NCBI GenBank assembly: GCA_001799575.1
Contig: MGTT01000016.1
Location: forward strand, 62,001 to 126,000
Source of the DNA: Elusimicrobia bacterium GWA2_56_46
Lineage (GTDB): Bacteria > Elusimicrobiota > Elusimicrobia > Elusimicrobiales > UBA9959
Reading direction: 5' to 3'
DNA: 64,000 nucleotides
In this document: positions 17,446-27,032 of the stretch, in pieces
Layout of the letters: each line of letters opens with the position of its first letter
Position numbering within the stretch: the stretch's first letter is position 1
Notes under the pieces: generated by a model
What the model was told of the DNA's origin: nothing
The model's database searches: none
What the model saw: the letters and a program-made list of their open reading frames with translations, nothing else
Position numbers and translations under genes: made by a program

Positions 17446-18837
17446 ATGTTCATGTTCAGATGGCGGAGGCTGCTGCTTTTTCTCGGCGATATCGTCCTTT
17501 TTTACCTGTCGCTTGCGCTGGCCCTGACGGTCCGCCGGTGGGGGCTGCCCCCTTTTGAGTTTTTCGCGCAGCACGCCAGGATCTTTTCCCTGTTCATTCC
17601 CGTCTGGGCCGGCGTTTTTTATGTCGTGGGCTTTTACGACCTGCGGCGTATAAACAAACTGGTCAACCTGATCAACTATACCCTGCTGGCGTTCGCGGTC
17701 AACTTCGGCGCGGCGACGGCGTTCTTCTACATCTTTACCGTGCAGCTGGAGATAACGCCGAAGACCCACCTTCTGCTGACGCTGCTTTTTCTGCATGTTT
17801 TCGCCACGCTCTGCCGGCGCGTGTGGACCCGGTTCTTCCTTTTCAAGCTGCTGGCCCAGCGGGTGGCTTTCCTCGGCAGCAACCCGCTGGTAGAAGAAAT
17901 AAAGCGCGATCTGGCCAGGAATCCGCACCTGGGATTCACGGTGGTTCCCCTGCCGGAGCCGGACGGACAGCGGAAAATGCGGGACGAATACTGGCTCCCG
18001 CGCGGCGGCAACGCCGGCGGCGAGTTCTCCGCGCGCGTGGATCTCCTGGTGGTGGACGCGGAGGACGCGGAGAAAAACCCGTTCCAGGAAAGCGCCGCGA
18101 TCTCTTCCGCGGTGATGGAAGAGGTCCCTATTATCACGCATCTGGACTTTTATGAGGACCTTTACGACAAAATACCGCCGGAGCACGCCGCCAAGCCCAG
18201 TTGGCTTTTCAGCAATGTCCTCCACAAGCGCAACAGCTTTTATATCGTGATCAAGCGGGGGCTGGATGTGCTGGCGGCGGCGCTTGGGTTGCTGGTTCTG
18301 GCGCCGTTCCTGGCGGCGGCCTATCTGGCGCTGAAGGTTTTGGATGGCTGGGACAAGCCGGTCTTTTTCTTTCAGAAAAGGGTGGGGTACCTGGGCAGGA
18401 AATTCATAATCTGGAAGCTCAGGACCATGGTGCCCGGGGCCGACAAGGCCGGGCCGCTTTACCAGGCTTCGGACGGGGACGGCAGGATAACCGGCGTAGG
18501 CCGGCTTTTGAGGCTGACCCGCTTCGACGAGATCCCGCAGCTGTGGAACGTGCTGAAAGGGGACATGTCGCTGGTGGGGCCGCGGCCTGAGTGGACGAAA
18601 GAGGTGCGTATCCTGGAGAGGAGCATTCCGCATTATCATCTGCGCCATCTGGTGAAGCCCGGCATGAGCGGCTGGGCCCAGATAAATTTCCGCGCCACCG
18701 CCAGCGCGCGGGATTCCATCGAGAAACTGCACTTCGATCTTTATTACGTCAAGAATATGACGCTGGCGCTGGATATAGGCATCCTGCTGAGGACCGTCCG
18801 CCGCGTCTTCCAGCGGGACGAGTCCTTCGCCGCCTGA
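17446..18837 (+). CDS. Polyprenyl glycosylphosphotransferase, WcaJ/WbaP-like
   Basis: The 463-residue protein has the long form of the initiating transferase. Four membrane helices occupy residues 1-125, a Rossmann-like middle domain extends to about 260, and a re-entrant helix precedes the catalytic domain. The latter has FFQKRVGYLGRKF, IWKLRTM, LRLTRFDEIPQLWNVLKGDM, VGPRPEW and PGMSGWAQINF in the expected order. It transfers a sugar-1-phosphate to undecaprenyl phosphate and probably starts the FucNAc-containing glycan. It is a second initiator in the window, besides the short one at 229. Confidence 0.93.
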   Translation: MFMFRWRRLLLFLGDIVLFYLSLALALTVRRWGLPPFEFFAQHARIFSLFIPVWAGVFYVVGFYDLRRINKLVNLINYTLLAFAVNFGAATAFFYIFTVQLEITPKTHLLLTLLFLHVFATLCRRVWTRFFLFKLLAQRVAFLGSNPLVEEIKRDLARNPHLGFTVVPLPEPDGQRKMRDEYWLPRGGNAGGEFSARVDLLVVDAEDAEKNPFQESAAISSAVMEEVPIITHLDFYEDLYDKIPPEHAAKPSWLFSNVLHKRNSFYIVIKRGLDVLAAALGLLVLAPFLAAAYLALKVLDGWDKPVFFFQKRVGYLGRKFIIWKLRTMVPGADKAGPLYQASDGDGRITGVGRLLRLTRFDEIPQLWNVLKGDMSLVGPRPEWTKEVRILERSIPHYHLRHLVKPGMSGWAQINFRATASARDSIEKLHFDLYYVKNMTLALDIGILLRTVRRVFQRDESFAA

Positions 18838-18839
18838 AC

Positions 18840-18863
18840 GGGGTCAGGTCCGGATCTGACCCC
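18840..18863 (+). terminator. Hairpin after the WcaJ-like gene
   Basis: GGGGTCAG and CTGACCCC form an eight-base stem around a short loop, just after the stop codon. There is no T-run, so this may be a weak or Rho-assisted terminator, or a 3'-end stabiliser. Confidence 0.45.
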
Positions 18864-18950
18864 GACCCGCAACCCGACAGTACGCTGACGGGGTCGTGTG
18901 GTAGACTATTTTCAAGAAATAGATAACGTCGGTATCATAAGGAGGAGTTT

Positions 18951-19397
18951 ATGGCAAACCTGAACAGGGTCATGCTTATCGGTCGTCTGACCCGCGACCC
19001 CGAGGTCAAGGAATTCAGCAACGGCGGCAAGGTCGCCAATATCGGTTTTGCGGTCAATAATCGCCGCAAGAACCAGCAAAGCGGGCAGTGGGAGGACGTG
19101 CCGGTGTGGGTGGACCTGAAAGCGTTCAACCGCGACTCCGGGCGGAAGCTGGCCGATCTGGCCGAGAAGAGTCTGCGCAAAGGCCATCAGGTCTATGTCG
19201 AGGGGCATCTTGTCCTGGAAGAGTGGACCGGGAAAGAGGACGGCAGGAAGCAGTCCAAGATGGTGGTCTACGTGGACGAAATTGAATTCCTGGAAAAGCG
19301 CGAGGGCGGGGCGGCCGGCGTTCCGGAGACGGCGGCGCGCTCTTCGGCCAAGGCGTCGAAGACCGGCGGGGACGGGATAGAGGATGTCCCGTTCTGA
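18951..19397 (+). CDS. ssb: Single-stranded DNA-binding protein
   Basis: The 148-residue protein has the OB-fold of bacterial SSB. NRVMLIGRLTRDPEVK and VDLKAFNR are typical, and the acidic tip ends in EDVPF, which docks repair and replication partners. A flexible Ala/Ser-rich linker joins the two parts. A strong GGAGGAG ribosome site precedes the ATG by six bases. The gene stands alone rather than with rpsF and rpsR. Confidence 0.96.
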   Translation: MANLNRVMLIGRLTRDPEVKEFSNGGKVANIGFAVNNRRKNQQSGQWEDVPVWVDLKAFNRDSGRKLADLAEKSLRKGHQVYVEGHLVLEEWTGKEDGRKQSKMVVYVDEIEFLEKREGGAAGVPETAARSSAKASKTGGDGIEDVPF

Positions 19398-19473
19398 ATC
19401 CGGCCGGGAGCCGGTTATAAAGTCGATAGTTCGACAGCGTTGTGTGGGACGGGAATTCTGGGCGGACCGCTAA

Positions 19474-19484
19474 TTTGTTATAAT
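19474..19484 (+). promoter_or_regulatory. Extended -10 promoter for gap
   Basis: TTTGTTATAAT has a perfect -10 hexamer at 19479-19484. Transcription would begin near 19491, giving a leader of about 70 bases with an AGGAGG ribosome site just before the gap start codon. Confidence 0.65.
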
Positions 19485-19561
19485 ACTTATGACAGATTCG
19501 GTCGCGTCTTGGAGTTTGCGGTGTTCAGTAGAGACGAAACATAACTTCCAGGAGGAAAAAC

Positions 19562-20614
<1,053 letters not shown>

Positions 20615-20745
20615 GGAGTTTCGAAAGTTAGGGAGTTTGGAGAGCTGGACTTGGGCCGGAGATTTGCCTGGGTGTCGGGTTTTGTGCGGCGTTCCGGCGC
20701 GCGAACCCTAAGACGCCCGGCTTGGTGTGTTGGAGGGTGATGATC

Positions 20746-22068
20746 ATGGCGAAAAAAAGAGTTTTGATAATGGGCGCGGCGGGAAGGGACTTCCACAATT
20801 TCAACGTTTGCTACCGCGACAACGCGGACTACGAGGTTGTGGCTTTTACCGCTTACCAGATACCCAATATCGCCGGGCGCAAGTATCCGGCGGAGCTGGC
20901 CGGCGGGCTTTATCCGAACGGCATAGCCATTTATGAGGAAAAAGAGCTGCAGGATCTGATCAAAAAACTTAAGGTGGACGAAGTTGTGTTCGCCTATTCG
21001 GACGTGTCGTTCAATACCGTCATGACCAAAGGTTCCATGGCCCTGGCCTGCGGCGCGGACTTTACGATGCTTTCCGGCGAACACACCTACATCAAGTCCA
21101 AAAAGCCCGTTATCGCCGTCTGCGCCGTGCGCACCGGCTGCGGCAAAAGCCAGACCACTCGCTTTATAGCCTCGCTGCTCAAGAGCATGGGCAAAAAAGT
21201 GGTGGCCATACGCCACCCCATGCCTTACGGCGATCTGGTGGCGCAGACCTGCCAGCGCTTCGCTTCCCTCGAAGACCTTAAGAAGCACAAGTGCACCATC
21301 GAGGAGATGGAAGAGTATGAGCCGCATATAGCCGCCGGCGTCATAGTTTACGCCGGAGTGGACTACGGCAGGATCCTAGCCGAAGCGGAAAAAGAAGCCG
21401 ACGTCATTCTGTGGGACGGCGGCAATAACGATCTGCCTTTTTACAAGCCGGATCTGCATATCGTGGTTACCGACCCCCTGCGCCCCGGCCACGAGGGGAT
21501 CTATCATCCAGGCGCCGCCAATCTGCGCATGGCCGACGTCGTCATCATCAACAAAGTGGACACCGCCGAGCCGGACGCCGTCGAGGACGTCAAGGACAAC
21601 GTAAAGCTGATGAATCCGAAAGCGAAGATCATCGAGGCCGAATCGCCGGTCGCCATAGAGGGCGAAAACGGCAGGGTGAAGAACAAGAAAGTGCTGGTGG
21701 TGGAGGACGGCCCCACGCTTACGCATGGCGAGATGGATTACGGAGCCGCGTACGTGGCCGCCAAACAGTACGGCGCGAAAGAGATCGTGGATCCGAGGCC
21801 TTACGCCATAGGCACCATCAAAAAAGTTTACGAGAACTTCAAGCAGCTTGAGGACATTCTGCCGGCCATGGGTTACGGCGACGAGCAGATGAAAGAGCTG
21901 AAAGACACCATCAATGCCGTGCCGGCCGATCTGGTGCTGGTGGGCACGCCCATAGACCTGGCCGAGCACCTTCATTTCAACAAGCCCTCGCTGCGGGTCA
22001 CCTACGCGCTGAAAGAAAGGACCGCGCCGGGCCTGAAAGAGATACTGACGAAACTGTTGAAGAAATAA
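20746..22068 (+). CDS. Cyclic 2,3-diphosphoglycerate synthetase-like P-loop protein
   Basis: The 440-residue protein resembles the CpgS family, which closes 2,3-diphosphoglycerate into its cyclic anhydride in methanogens. VLIMGAAGRDFHNFN starts the protein. A P-loop, VRTGCGKSQTTRF, lies near residue 130, and ILWDGGNNDLPF and VVIINKVD follow as in GTPase-like proteins. It lies between gap and pgk, close to the metabolites of lower glycolysis. The bacterial function is not established: it may be a kinase-like enzyme or a GTPase with another role. I use the ATG at 20746, eight bases after GGAGGG. Confidence 0.78.
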   Translation: MAKKRVLIMGAAGRDFHNFNVCYRDNADYEVVAFTAYQIPNIAGRKYPAELAGGLYPNGIAIYEEKELQDLIKKLKVDEVVFAYSDVSFNTVMTKGSMALACGADFTMLSGEHTYIKSKKPVIAVCAVRTGCGKSQTTRFIASLLKSMGKKVVAIRHPMPYGDLVAQTCQRFASLEDLKKHKCTIEEMEEYEPHIAAGVIVYAGVDYGRILAEAEKEADVILWDGGNNDLPFYKPDLHIVVTDPLRPGHEGIYHPGAANLRMADVVIINKVDTAEPDAVEDVKDNVKLMNPKAKIIEAESPVAIEGENGRVKNKKVLVVEDGPTLTHGEMDYGAAYVAAKQYGAKEIVDPRPYAIGTIKKVYENFKQLEDILPAMGYGDEQMKELKDTINAVPADLVLVGTPIDLAEHLHFNKPSLRVTYALKERTAPGLKEILTKLLKK

Positions 22069-22082
22069 AACGGGAGACTGAA

Positions 22083-23300
22083 ATGACCACAGAAAACAAA
22101 ACCATGCTCAGACTGGCCAAGGTTCAGGACTCGCATTTGAAAGACAAGAGCGTCGTAGTCAGGGTGGACTATAACGTTCCCATGAAAGACGGCGTGATCA
22201 AGGACGACACCCGCATCCGCGAAACGCTCAAGACCGTGAAATATTTGCTGGACGCCAACTGTAAAGTGGTTCTTATGGCGCATCTTGGGCGGCCCAAGGG
22301 GAAAGCGGATCCCAAGTATACCCTCGCCCCCGTGGCGCCGCATCTGGAAAAACTGGCGGGCGTAAAAGTCCATTTTGCGTCCGACTGCGTGGGCCCGGAG
22401 GCCGCCAAGGCGGTAAAAGCCGCCAAGAACGGCGAGATCGTGCTACTGGAAAATTTGCGCTACCACGCGGAAGAGGAGAAGAACGACGAGGCTTTCGCCA
22501 GGGGCCTCGCCGCGCACGGCGAATTTTTCGTGCAGGAAGCTTTCGGCGCGCTGCACCGCGCCCATTCGTCCACTGCCGCGATAGCCAAATTCCTGCCCGG
22601 CGCCATAGGGTTCCTGGTGCAGAAAGAACTGGAATATCTGGACAAGGCCATGGTCAGTCCCGTGCGGCCGTTCGTCGCCATAATCGGCGGCGCCAAGGTT
22701 TCCGATAAGATCGACGTGCTTTACAGTCTGATAGACAAGGTGGACACCGTTATTATAGGCGGAGGCATGGCCTACACTTTCCTGGCCGCCCAGCAGACCA
22801 ATATCGGGAAATCGCTGCTGGAGGCGGACAAAGTGGAAGAAGCGCGGAAGATCATCATGAAAGCTTTCAAGAAGAACGTGGAGATGCTTCTGCCCGCCGA
22901 TCATGTAGTGGTGAAAGAAATAAAGCCCGACGCGGCGAAAGAAGTGACCCAGTCCATGGCCATCGGCGACGGCTGGATAGGCGTGGACATCGGCCCCAGG
23001 ACAGAGATGCTGTTCGTGGATAAGATAAAAGCCGCCAAGACCGTTTTCTGGAACGGGCCCGTGGGTATTTTCGAAACCCCGGCTTTCGCCGGCGGCTCAA
23101 TAGCCGTGGCCAAGGCTATGGCGGAAGCTACACGGAACGGCGCCACGACCATACTCGGCGGCGGCGATACGCTGTCGGTGCTGAAGACCGCGGGCGTGAA
23201 AACCGCGCAGATTTCGCATTGCTCCACCGGCGGAGGCGCGAGCCTTGAATTTATAGAAGGCAAGATGCTGCCCGGCCTGGTGGCGCTGTCGCAGAAATAA
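22083..23300 (+). CDS. pgk: Phosphoglycerate kinase
   Basis: The 405-residue enzyme transfers phosphate from 1,3-bisphosphoglycerate to ADP. The N-terminal VVVRVDYNVPMKDG near residue 24, HLGRPKGK near 67, the VQEAFGALHR segment near 154 and the C-terminal GGGDTLSVLK near 358 are standard. It begins 14 bases after the CpgS-like gene, so the three genes probably form one transcript. No triosephosphate isomerase gene follows, although tpiA often lies between pgk and secG. Confidence 0.97.
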   Translation: MTTENKTMLRLAKVQDSHLKDKSVVVRVDYNVPMKDGVIKDDTRIRETLKTVKYLLDANCKVVLMAHLGRPKGKADPKYTLAPVAPHLEKLAGVKVHFASDCVGPEAAKAVKAAKNGEIVLLENLRYHAEEEKNDEAFARGLAAHGEFFVQEAFGALHRAHSSTAAIAKFLPGAIGFLVQKELEYLDKAMVSPVRPFVAIIGGAKVSDKIDVLYSLIDKVDTVIIGGGMAYTFLAAQQTNIGKSLLEADKVEEARKIIMKAFKKNVEMLLPADHVVVKEIKPDAAKEVTQSMAIGDGWIGVDIGPRTEMLFVDKIKAAKTVFWNGPVGIFETPAFAGGSIAVAKAMAEATRNGATTILGGGDTLSVLKTAGVKTAQISHCSTGGGASLEFIEGKMLPGLVALSQK

Positions 23301-23302
23301 CA

Positions 23303-23365
23303 ACAGTGGTGAGTGGGCAGTAAGCAGTAACTGACCACCGACTACTGTACACTGACTACTGTATT
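23303..23365 (+). repeat. Degenerate heptanucleotide satellite
   Basis: Short CAGTAAC/GACTACT-like units recur across the spacer, seven bases or so apart. Related CAGTGAA-type repeats occur near 30840 and 35885. Confidence 0.55.
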
Positions 23366-23385
23366 TTAAATTGGAGGAATAAGAA

Positions 23386-23730
23386 ATGTACCATTTTATG
23401 ATAGCGATCCATGTGATGACGGCGTTCGCGCTTATCATCGCGATAGTGCTGTTTCAGACCAGCAAGGGCTCGGCCCTGTCCATGTTCGGGGGGGGAGGGG
23501 ACGCTCTTTTTAACGCCGCCAGCGGCACTTCTTTCATAAAGAAGTTCACCGCCGGGGCCGCGATAGTTTTCGCGGTCACTTCGCTGCTGCTGACCGTGAT
23601 GTCCTCCGGTAACAGGATGCGTTCGGTCGTCCAGCAGTACCCGCTGGGCGCTCCGCCCCAGGCCGCCCCGGCCCAGCCGGCTCCGGCGCAGCAGCCCGCC
23701 GCGCCCGCTCCCGTGAAAAAAGGCAAATAA
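23386..23730 (+). CDS. secG: Preprotein translocase subunit SecG
   Basis: The 114-residue protein has two membrane helices, residues 3-22 and about 52-72. Between them is the SecG signature QTSKGSALSMFGGGGD. The tail is rich in Pro, Ala and Gln, as in many bacterial SecG proteins. SecG assists SecYE in protein export through the inner membrane. A GGAGG site precedes the ATG, and a strong terminator follows the stop. Confidence 0.93.
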   Translation: MYHFMIAIHVMTAFALIIAIVLFQTSKGSALSMFGGGGDALFNAASGTSFIKKFTAGAAIVFAVTSLLLTVMSSGNRMRSVVQQYPLGAPPQAAPAQPAPAQQPAAPAPVKKGK

Positions 23731-23742
23731 CCGGTTTAGAAT

Positions 23743-23784
23743 AAAAAAACGGTGATTAAGGATCTTTCCTCATCACCGTTTTTT
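23743..23784. terminator. Bidirectional intrinsic terminator
   Basis: The arms AAAAAACGGTGAT and ATCACCGTTTTTT form a 13-base perfect stem. The A-tract and T-tract suit transcripts from both sides. It serves secG on the plus strand and overlaps the stop codon of the leftward DUF21 gene. Confidence 0.9.
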
Positions 23785-25309
23785 ATTTCATCACCTTGTT
23801 TTCGAAAGTGCGGGCTATGTCCATGAGGTCTTCCGGCGTTTTGGCCGAGAAGAGACGCTTGCGGAGAGTGAGATTGGAGATGAGGCCGGAGAGGTGGGAA
23901 AGGAGGTTCAACTGCGAGGTGGGGTCGTTGAACGGAGTGAGGATGAGGAAAATGACTTTGACGGGCTGGTTGTCGGGCGCGGGGAAATCGATACCTTTCC
24001 GGCTCATGCCTACGACTATCAGGGGCGAGGCCAGTTCCGGAAGCCTGGCGTGGGGGAAAGCGGTCTGATGGCCGAGGGCGGTGGAGAAATTCATTTCTCT
24101 TTTCATTACGGCTTTAAGCGTCAGTTCTTTGTCGAAGACGGGCCTGGCAGCGTGAAGGCTGTCCAGCATTTCCCGGATGGCCTCCGCCCGGCCGGCCGCT
24201 TTCAGTTCCGGGAGGAAAGCCTTTCCGACCAGAACCCGGCTGAGCGTCAGCGTGGGTAGCGGCTCGAATTCATCGCGTATCTCCCCGGTCAGTTCCTCCA
24301 CTATATCTTCCATGGTCAGCAGGCCCGAAACTGCGCCCTGCTGGTTTTTTACCAGAGCCAGTTGGACGCGCCTTTCCTGGAACTCCCTCAGCGCTTTCTC
24401 CACGGTTATATTTTCGGAGATGAAATGAAGCGGCCGTTTTAATTTGAGGAGTTCGGGGTTCCCGCAGCGTCCGGAGGAGTCCAGGAAATCCAGGGCCAGA
24501 TCCTTGAAATGGACGAAGTATGCGGCGTTCTCCAGGCCGGCGTCGGTCAGCGGGTAGCGCGAATACTTTTTATCCTTGATGACGGCCAGGTTCTCGCCCC
24601 AGGGGCGGGAGAGGGAGATGTAGGCTATGGAATTTCTGGGGGTCATGACCTCTTTTACTCCGGTCTTGCCGAAATCAAAAAGGTGTTCGAACATCATCAG
24701 CCTGCCCAGGGAGAGCCTGCCGTGTTCCTGCGACTGGCCCAGGATCATGCGCAACTCCTCGTCGGAGTGCAGCATCTCCTTTTCACTAGGTTTGATCCGC
24801 AGCAGCTTGAGAACGGAGTTCGCGGTTTCGTTAAGCAGCCACATGGGCGCGAACATGATCGTGTGAAAAATCTTGAAAGGAACGGCCACGAAAAGCGCTG
24901 AAGTTTCCGGCAGACGTATGGCCATATTCTTGGGAACCAGTTCGCCGAGCACGACATGCGAGCAGGTTATTAAGATAAAGGCCGCGGCCAGGGCCGCGCT
25001 ATGGGAGAATGCGCTGGAAAACGGCGCGTTGAAATAGTCGAATACGGGCTTTATGAGATGGGCGAGGGCGGGCTCTCCGACCCAGCCCAGGCCGAGGCTG
25101 GCTATAGTAATGCCCAGTTGGGCGGTGGACAGATAGGCCTCTAGCTGGCTGACCTGCTCTTTTGCCACCGCCGCGACGGCATTCCCCTTGGCGGCAAGTT
25201 CTTCAAGGCGCGTAAAACGGACTTTTACGACGGCGAATTCAGCGAGAACAAAAAAGGCGTTCAAAAACAGAAAAAAAACGGCGGCTAATATGGCGATAAG
25301 GTCCAGCAT
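23783..25309 (-). CDS. DUF21/CBS hemolysin-like transporter fused to a PTS EIIA domain
   Basis: The 508-residue protein begins with a CNNM/DUF21 membrane domain, residues 1-190, as in CorC/HlyC-type Mg or Co transport proteins; STAQLGITIASLGLGWVGEP is characteristic. Two CBS repeats follow to about residue 350, including EVMTPRNSIAY and LLTMEDIVEELTGEI. The C-terminal 145 residues are a fructose/nitrogen-type PTS EIIA domain, with the phospho-His in TAFPHARLPEL. The fusion would couple an ion transporter to the sugar-phosphotransferase state, or to an adenosyl-nucleotide sensed by CBS. This combination is uncommon. Confidence 0.87.
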   Translation of the reverse strand: MLDLIAILAAVFFLFLNAFFVLAEFAVVKVRFTRLEELAAKGNAVAAVAKEQVSQLEAYLSTAQLGITIASLGLGWVGEPALAHLIKPVFDYFNAPFSSAFSHSAALAAAFILITCSHVVLGELVPKNMAIRLPETSALFVAVPFKIFHTIMFAPMWLLNETANSVLKLLRIKPSEKEMLHSDEELRMILGQSQEHGRLSLGRLMMFEHLFDFGKTGVKEVMTPRNSIAYISLSRPWGENLAVIKDKKYSRYPLTDAGLENAAYFVHFKDLALDFLDSSGRCGNPELLKLKRPLHFISENITVEKALREFQERRVQLALVKNQQGAVSGLLTMEDIVEELTGEIRDEFEPLPTLTLSRVLVGKAFLPELKAAGRAEAIREMLDSLHAARPVFDKELTLKAVMKREMNFSTALGHQTAFPHARLPELASPLIVVGMSRKGIDFPAPDNQPVKVIFLILTPFNDPTSQLNLLSHLSGLISNLTLRKRLFSAKTPEDLMDIARTFENKVMK

Positions 25310-25326
25310 GCGGATATTCTACCATT

Positions 25327-25356
25327 TTGCCTTTCGGCCTGGATATTTACTACAAT
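25327..25356 (+). promoter_or_regulatory. Promoter for the tRNA-Leu leader
   Basis: TTGCCT at 25327-25332 and TACAAT at 25351-25356 are separated by 18 bases. Transcription would start near 25363, immediately before the first copy of the leader repeat. Confidence 0.55.
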
Positions 25357-25364
25357 TGGATAAT

Positions 25365-25648
25365 CGCCCCGCACATCCAGTGCGGGATGCAACACGCGAA
25401 GCGTGTGTTGCAGGTCAGTGTGCGACAGACGGAGAATCTGATTCCACAGTATTCAGGAGATTCCCGCATCGGGGGGTTCAGTGCAGCGACTGAGCCTTGT
25501 GGCGAAGGAAGCAAACGCGGAAGGGGGGCAGCGCCCCCCTCCGGGAGCACCGGCCCGAGTTCCTCTAGAGGGCCGGCGGTAATCCGCCCCGCGCATTCAG
25601 CGCGGGATGCAACACGCGAAGCGTGTGTTGCAGGTCAGTGTGCGACAG
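25365..25648 (+). ncRNA. Duplicated structured leader upstream of tRNA-Leu
   Basis: A 64-bp unit occurs at 25365-25428 and again at 25585-25648, in the same direction. Each unit forms two hairpins: CCCGCAC/GTGCGGG in the first copy and CCCGCGC/GCGCGGG in the second, then a GCAACACGC/GCGTGTGTTGC stem with a small bulge. The first stem differs by a compensatory base-pair change. The second copy ends two bases before the tRNA. The 156-base spacer contains further GC-rich hairpins but no convincing gene. The leader may guide tRNA processing or be a small RNA; this is inference. Confidence 0.5.
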
Positions 25649-25650
25649 GA

Positions 25651-25732
25651 GCGCGGGTGGCGAAACTGGTAGACGCGCACGTTTGAGGGGCGTGTGCCTA
25701 ACGGCTTGGGGGTTCAAATCCCCCCCCGCGCA
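25651..25732 (+). tRNA. tRNA-Leu (anticodon GAG)
   Basis: The acceptor stem GCGCGGG pairs with CCCGCGC. The D-arm GCG/CGC, the anticodon stem CACGT/GCGTG with loop TTGAGGG, a long variable arm, and the T-stem GGGGG/CCCCC are all present. The loop places GAG at positions 34-36, reading CUC and CUU. CCA is not encoded. A T-run follows, but lysA starts 12 bases later, so the tRNA may be processed from a longer transcript. Confidence 0.95.
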
Positions 25733-25744
25733 AATTTTTTGTTT

Positions 25745-26959
25745 ATGAACTTCCCGGCCGGCCTGGTAAAGCGGATAGTTGAAAAGACCGGCACCCCGGT
25801 CTATATTTATTCCGCGCAAAAGATCCTGGATAATCTGGGGGCGTATAAAAAACAGTTCGCCTCTCTCCAACCTCTGTTCTGCTATGCCATGAAGGCCAAT
25901 TCCAACGGCGCCGTGGCCCGGCTGCTGGCCCGGAACGGCGCTGGCGCGGACGTGGTCAGCGGGGGGGAATTATACCGGGCGCTGCGGGCCGGTTTCGATC
26001 CGCGGAAAATAATATTTTCAGGAGTGGGGAAGACGGCCGAAGAGCTCGCTTACGCTCTGCGTTCCGGCATTTTATTCATAAACGTGGAGTCGTTCGAGGA
26101 ACTGGAGGCGCTTGAGCGCGCCGCGGCCGGGCTGAAGCTCAAGGCCCCGGTTTCGGTCAGGATAAATCCGGATGTGGATCCTCATACCCATAAATTCATT
26201 ACCACGGGAAAGATCGGGAGCAAGTTCGGCGTGGCGTTCAAAGAGGCGGGACGGCTTTATTCTTTCGCCAAGGCCTCGCGCCACCTGGAGCCCGTAGGCC
26301 TCCATTTCCACCTCGGTTCGCAGATAGATTCTCCTGAACCGTACGCGAAAGCGCTCGCGGCCGCCGCTAACTTTATCCGCCGGCTTGAGAAAGACGGCGT
26401 AAAGCTGAAGTATCTGGATATCGGCGGCGGCTGGGGGGTAAAGGAAGGATCCGAGATGCTGCCGCCCGGCATCCTGGCGCGGACGGTAGGGCCCGCGGTC
26501 AAAGAACTGGGCCTTGCGCTCATTCTGGAACCGGGCCGCAGCCTGGTCGCGGCCGCCGGCGCGCTGGCCGTGCGGACACTTTACAGGAAGAAAAGCGGGC
26601 CGAAAAACTATGTTATAACCGATGGCGCCATGAATGATCTTATACGGCCGGCCTTTTACGGCGCCAGGCATCCGGTAATACCGCTGGTCAGGAGGCGCGG
26701 CAAGTCCGTCCGTTTCGATATAGCCGGGCCGGTGTGCGAAAGCGGGGATTTTCTGGCCCAGGATGTCGGCCTGCCCGTTCCTTTGCGGGGCGATATTCTG
26801 CTGGTCCTGTCGGCGGGGGCCTATGGATTTTCTATGAGTTCGCAGTACAATTCCCGGCCGAGGGCGGCCGAGGTTCTTATAACCGGCAAGAATTCCTGGC
26901 GCGTAGTAAGGAAGCGCGAAACCTACAAAGACCTGGTCGCCGGGGAAATAAACGTCTAA
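25745..26959 (+). CDS. lysA: Diaminopimelate decarboxylase
   Basis: The 404-residue PLP enzyme makes L-lysine from meso-diaminopimelate. The Schiff-base Lys lies in FCYAMKANSNGAV near residue 47. HLGSQID near 199, the GGGWGV loop near 231, EPGRSLVAAAG near 260 and CESGDFLAQD near 333 are the expected alanine-racemase-fold and decarboxylase motifs. The start at 25745 is used because the longer open frame would run through the tRNA. The gene follows the tRNA by 12 bases. Confidence 0.95.
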   Translation: MNFPAGLVKRIVEKTGTPVYIYSAQKILDNLGAYKKQFASLQPLFCYAMKANSNGAVARLLARNGAGADVVSGGELYRALRAGFDPRKIIFSGVGKTAEELAYALRSGILFINVESFEELEALERAAAGLKLKAPVSVRINPDVDPHTHKFITTGKIGSKFGVAFKEAGRLYSFAKASRHLEPVGLHFHLGSQIDSPEPYAKALAAAANFIRRLEKDGVKLKYLDIGGGWGVKEGSEMLPPGILARTVGPAVKELGLALILEPGRSLVAAAGALAVRTLYRKKSGPKNYVITDGAMNDLIRPAFYGARHPVIPLVRRRGKSVRFDIAGPVCESGDFLAQDVGLPVPLRGDILLVLSAGAYGFSMSSQYNSRPRAAEVLITGKNSWRVVRKRETYKDLVAGEINV

Positions 26960-27032
26960 ATTCCCCGATCCTCCGCTAACAAGCCTGCGTCATTGATGAA
27001 AAGATTTCACCCATTGGGTGAAAGTGGAAAAT

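Noticed and set aside
25365-25648. Possible short CRISPR array
   Set aside because: Only two 64-bp copies exist, with a 156-base spacer and a tRNA directly after; no cas genes are in the window.
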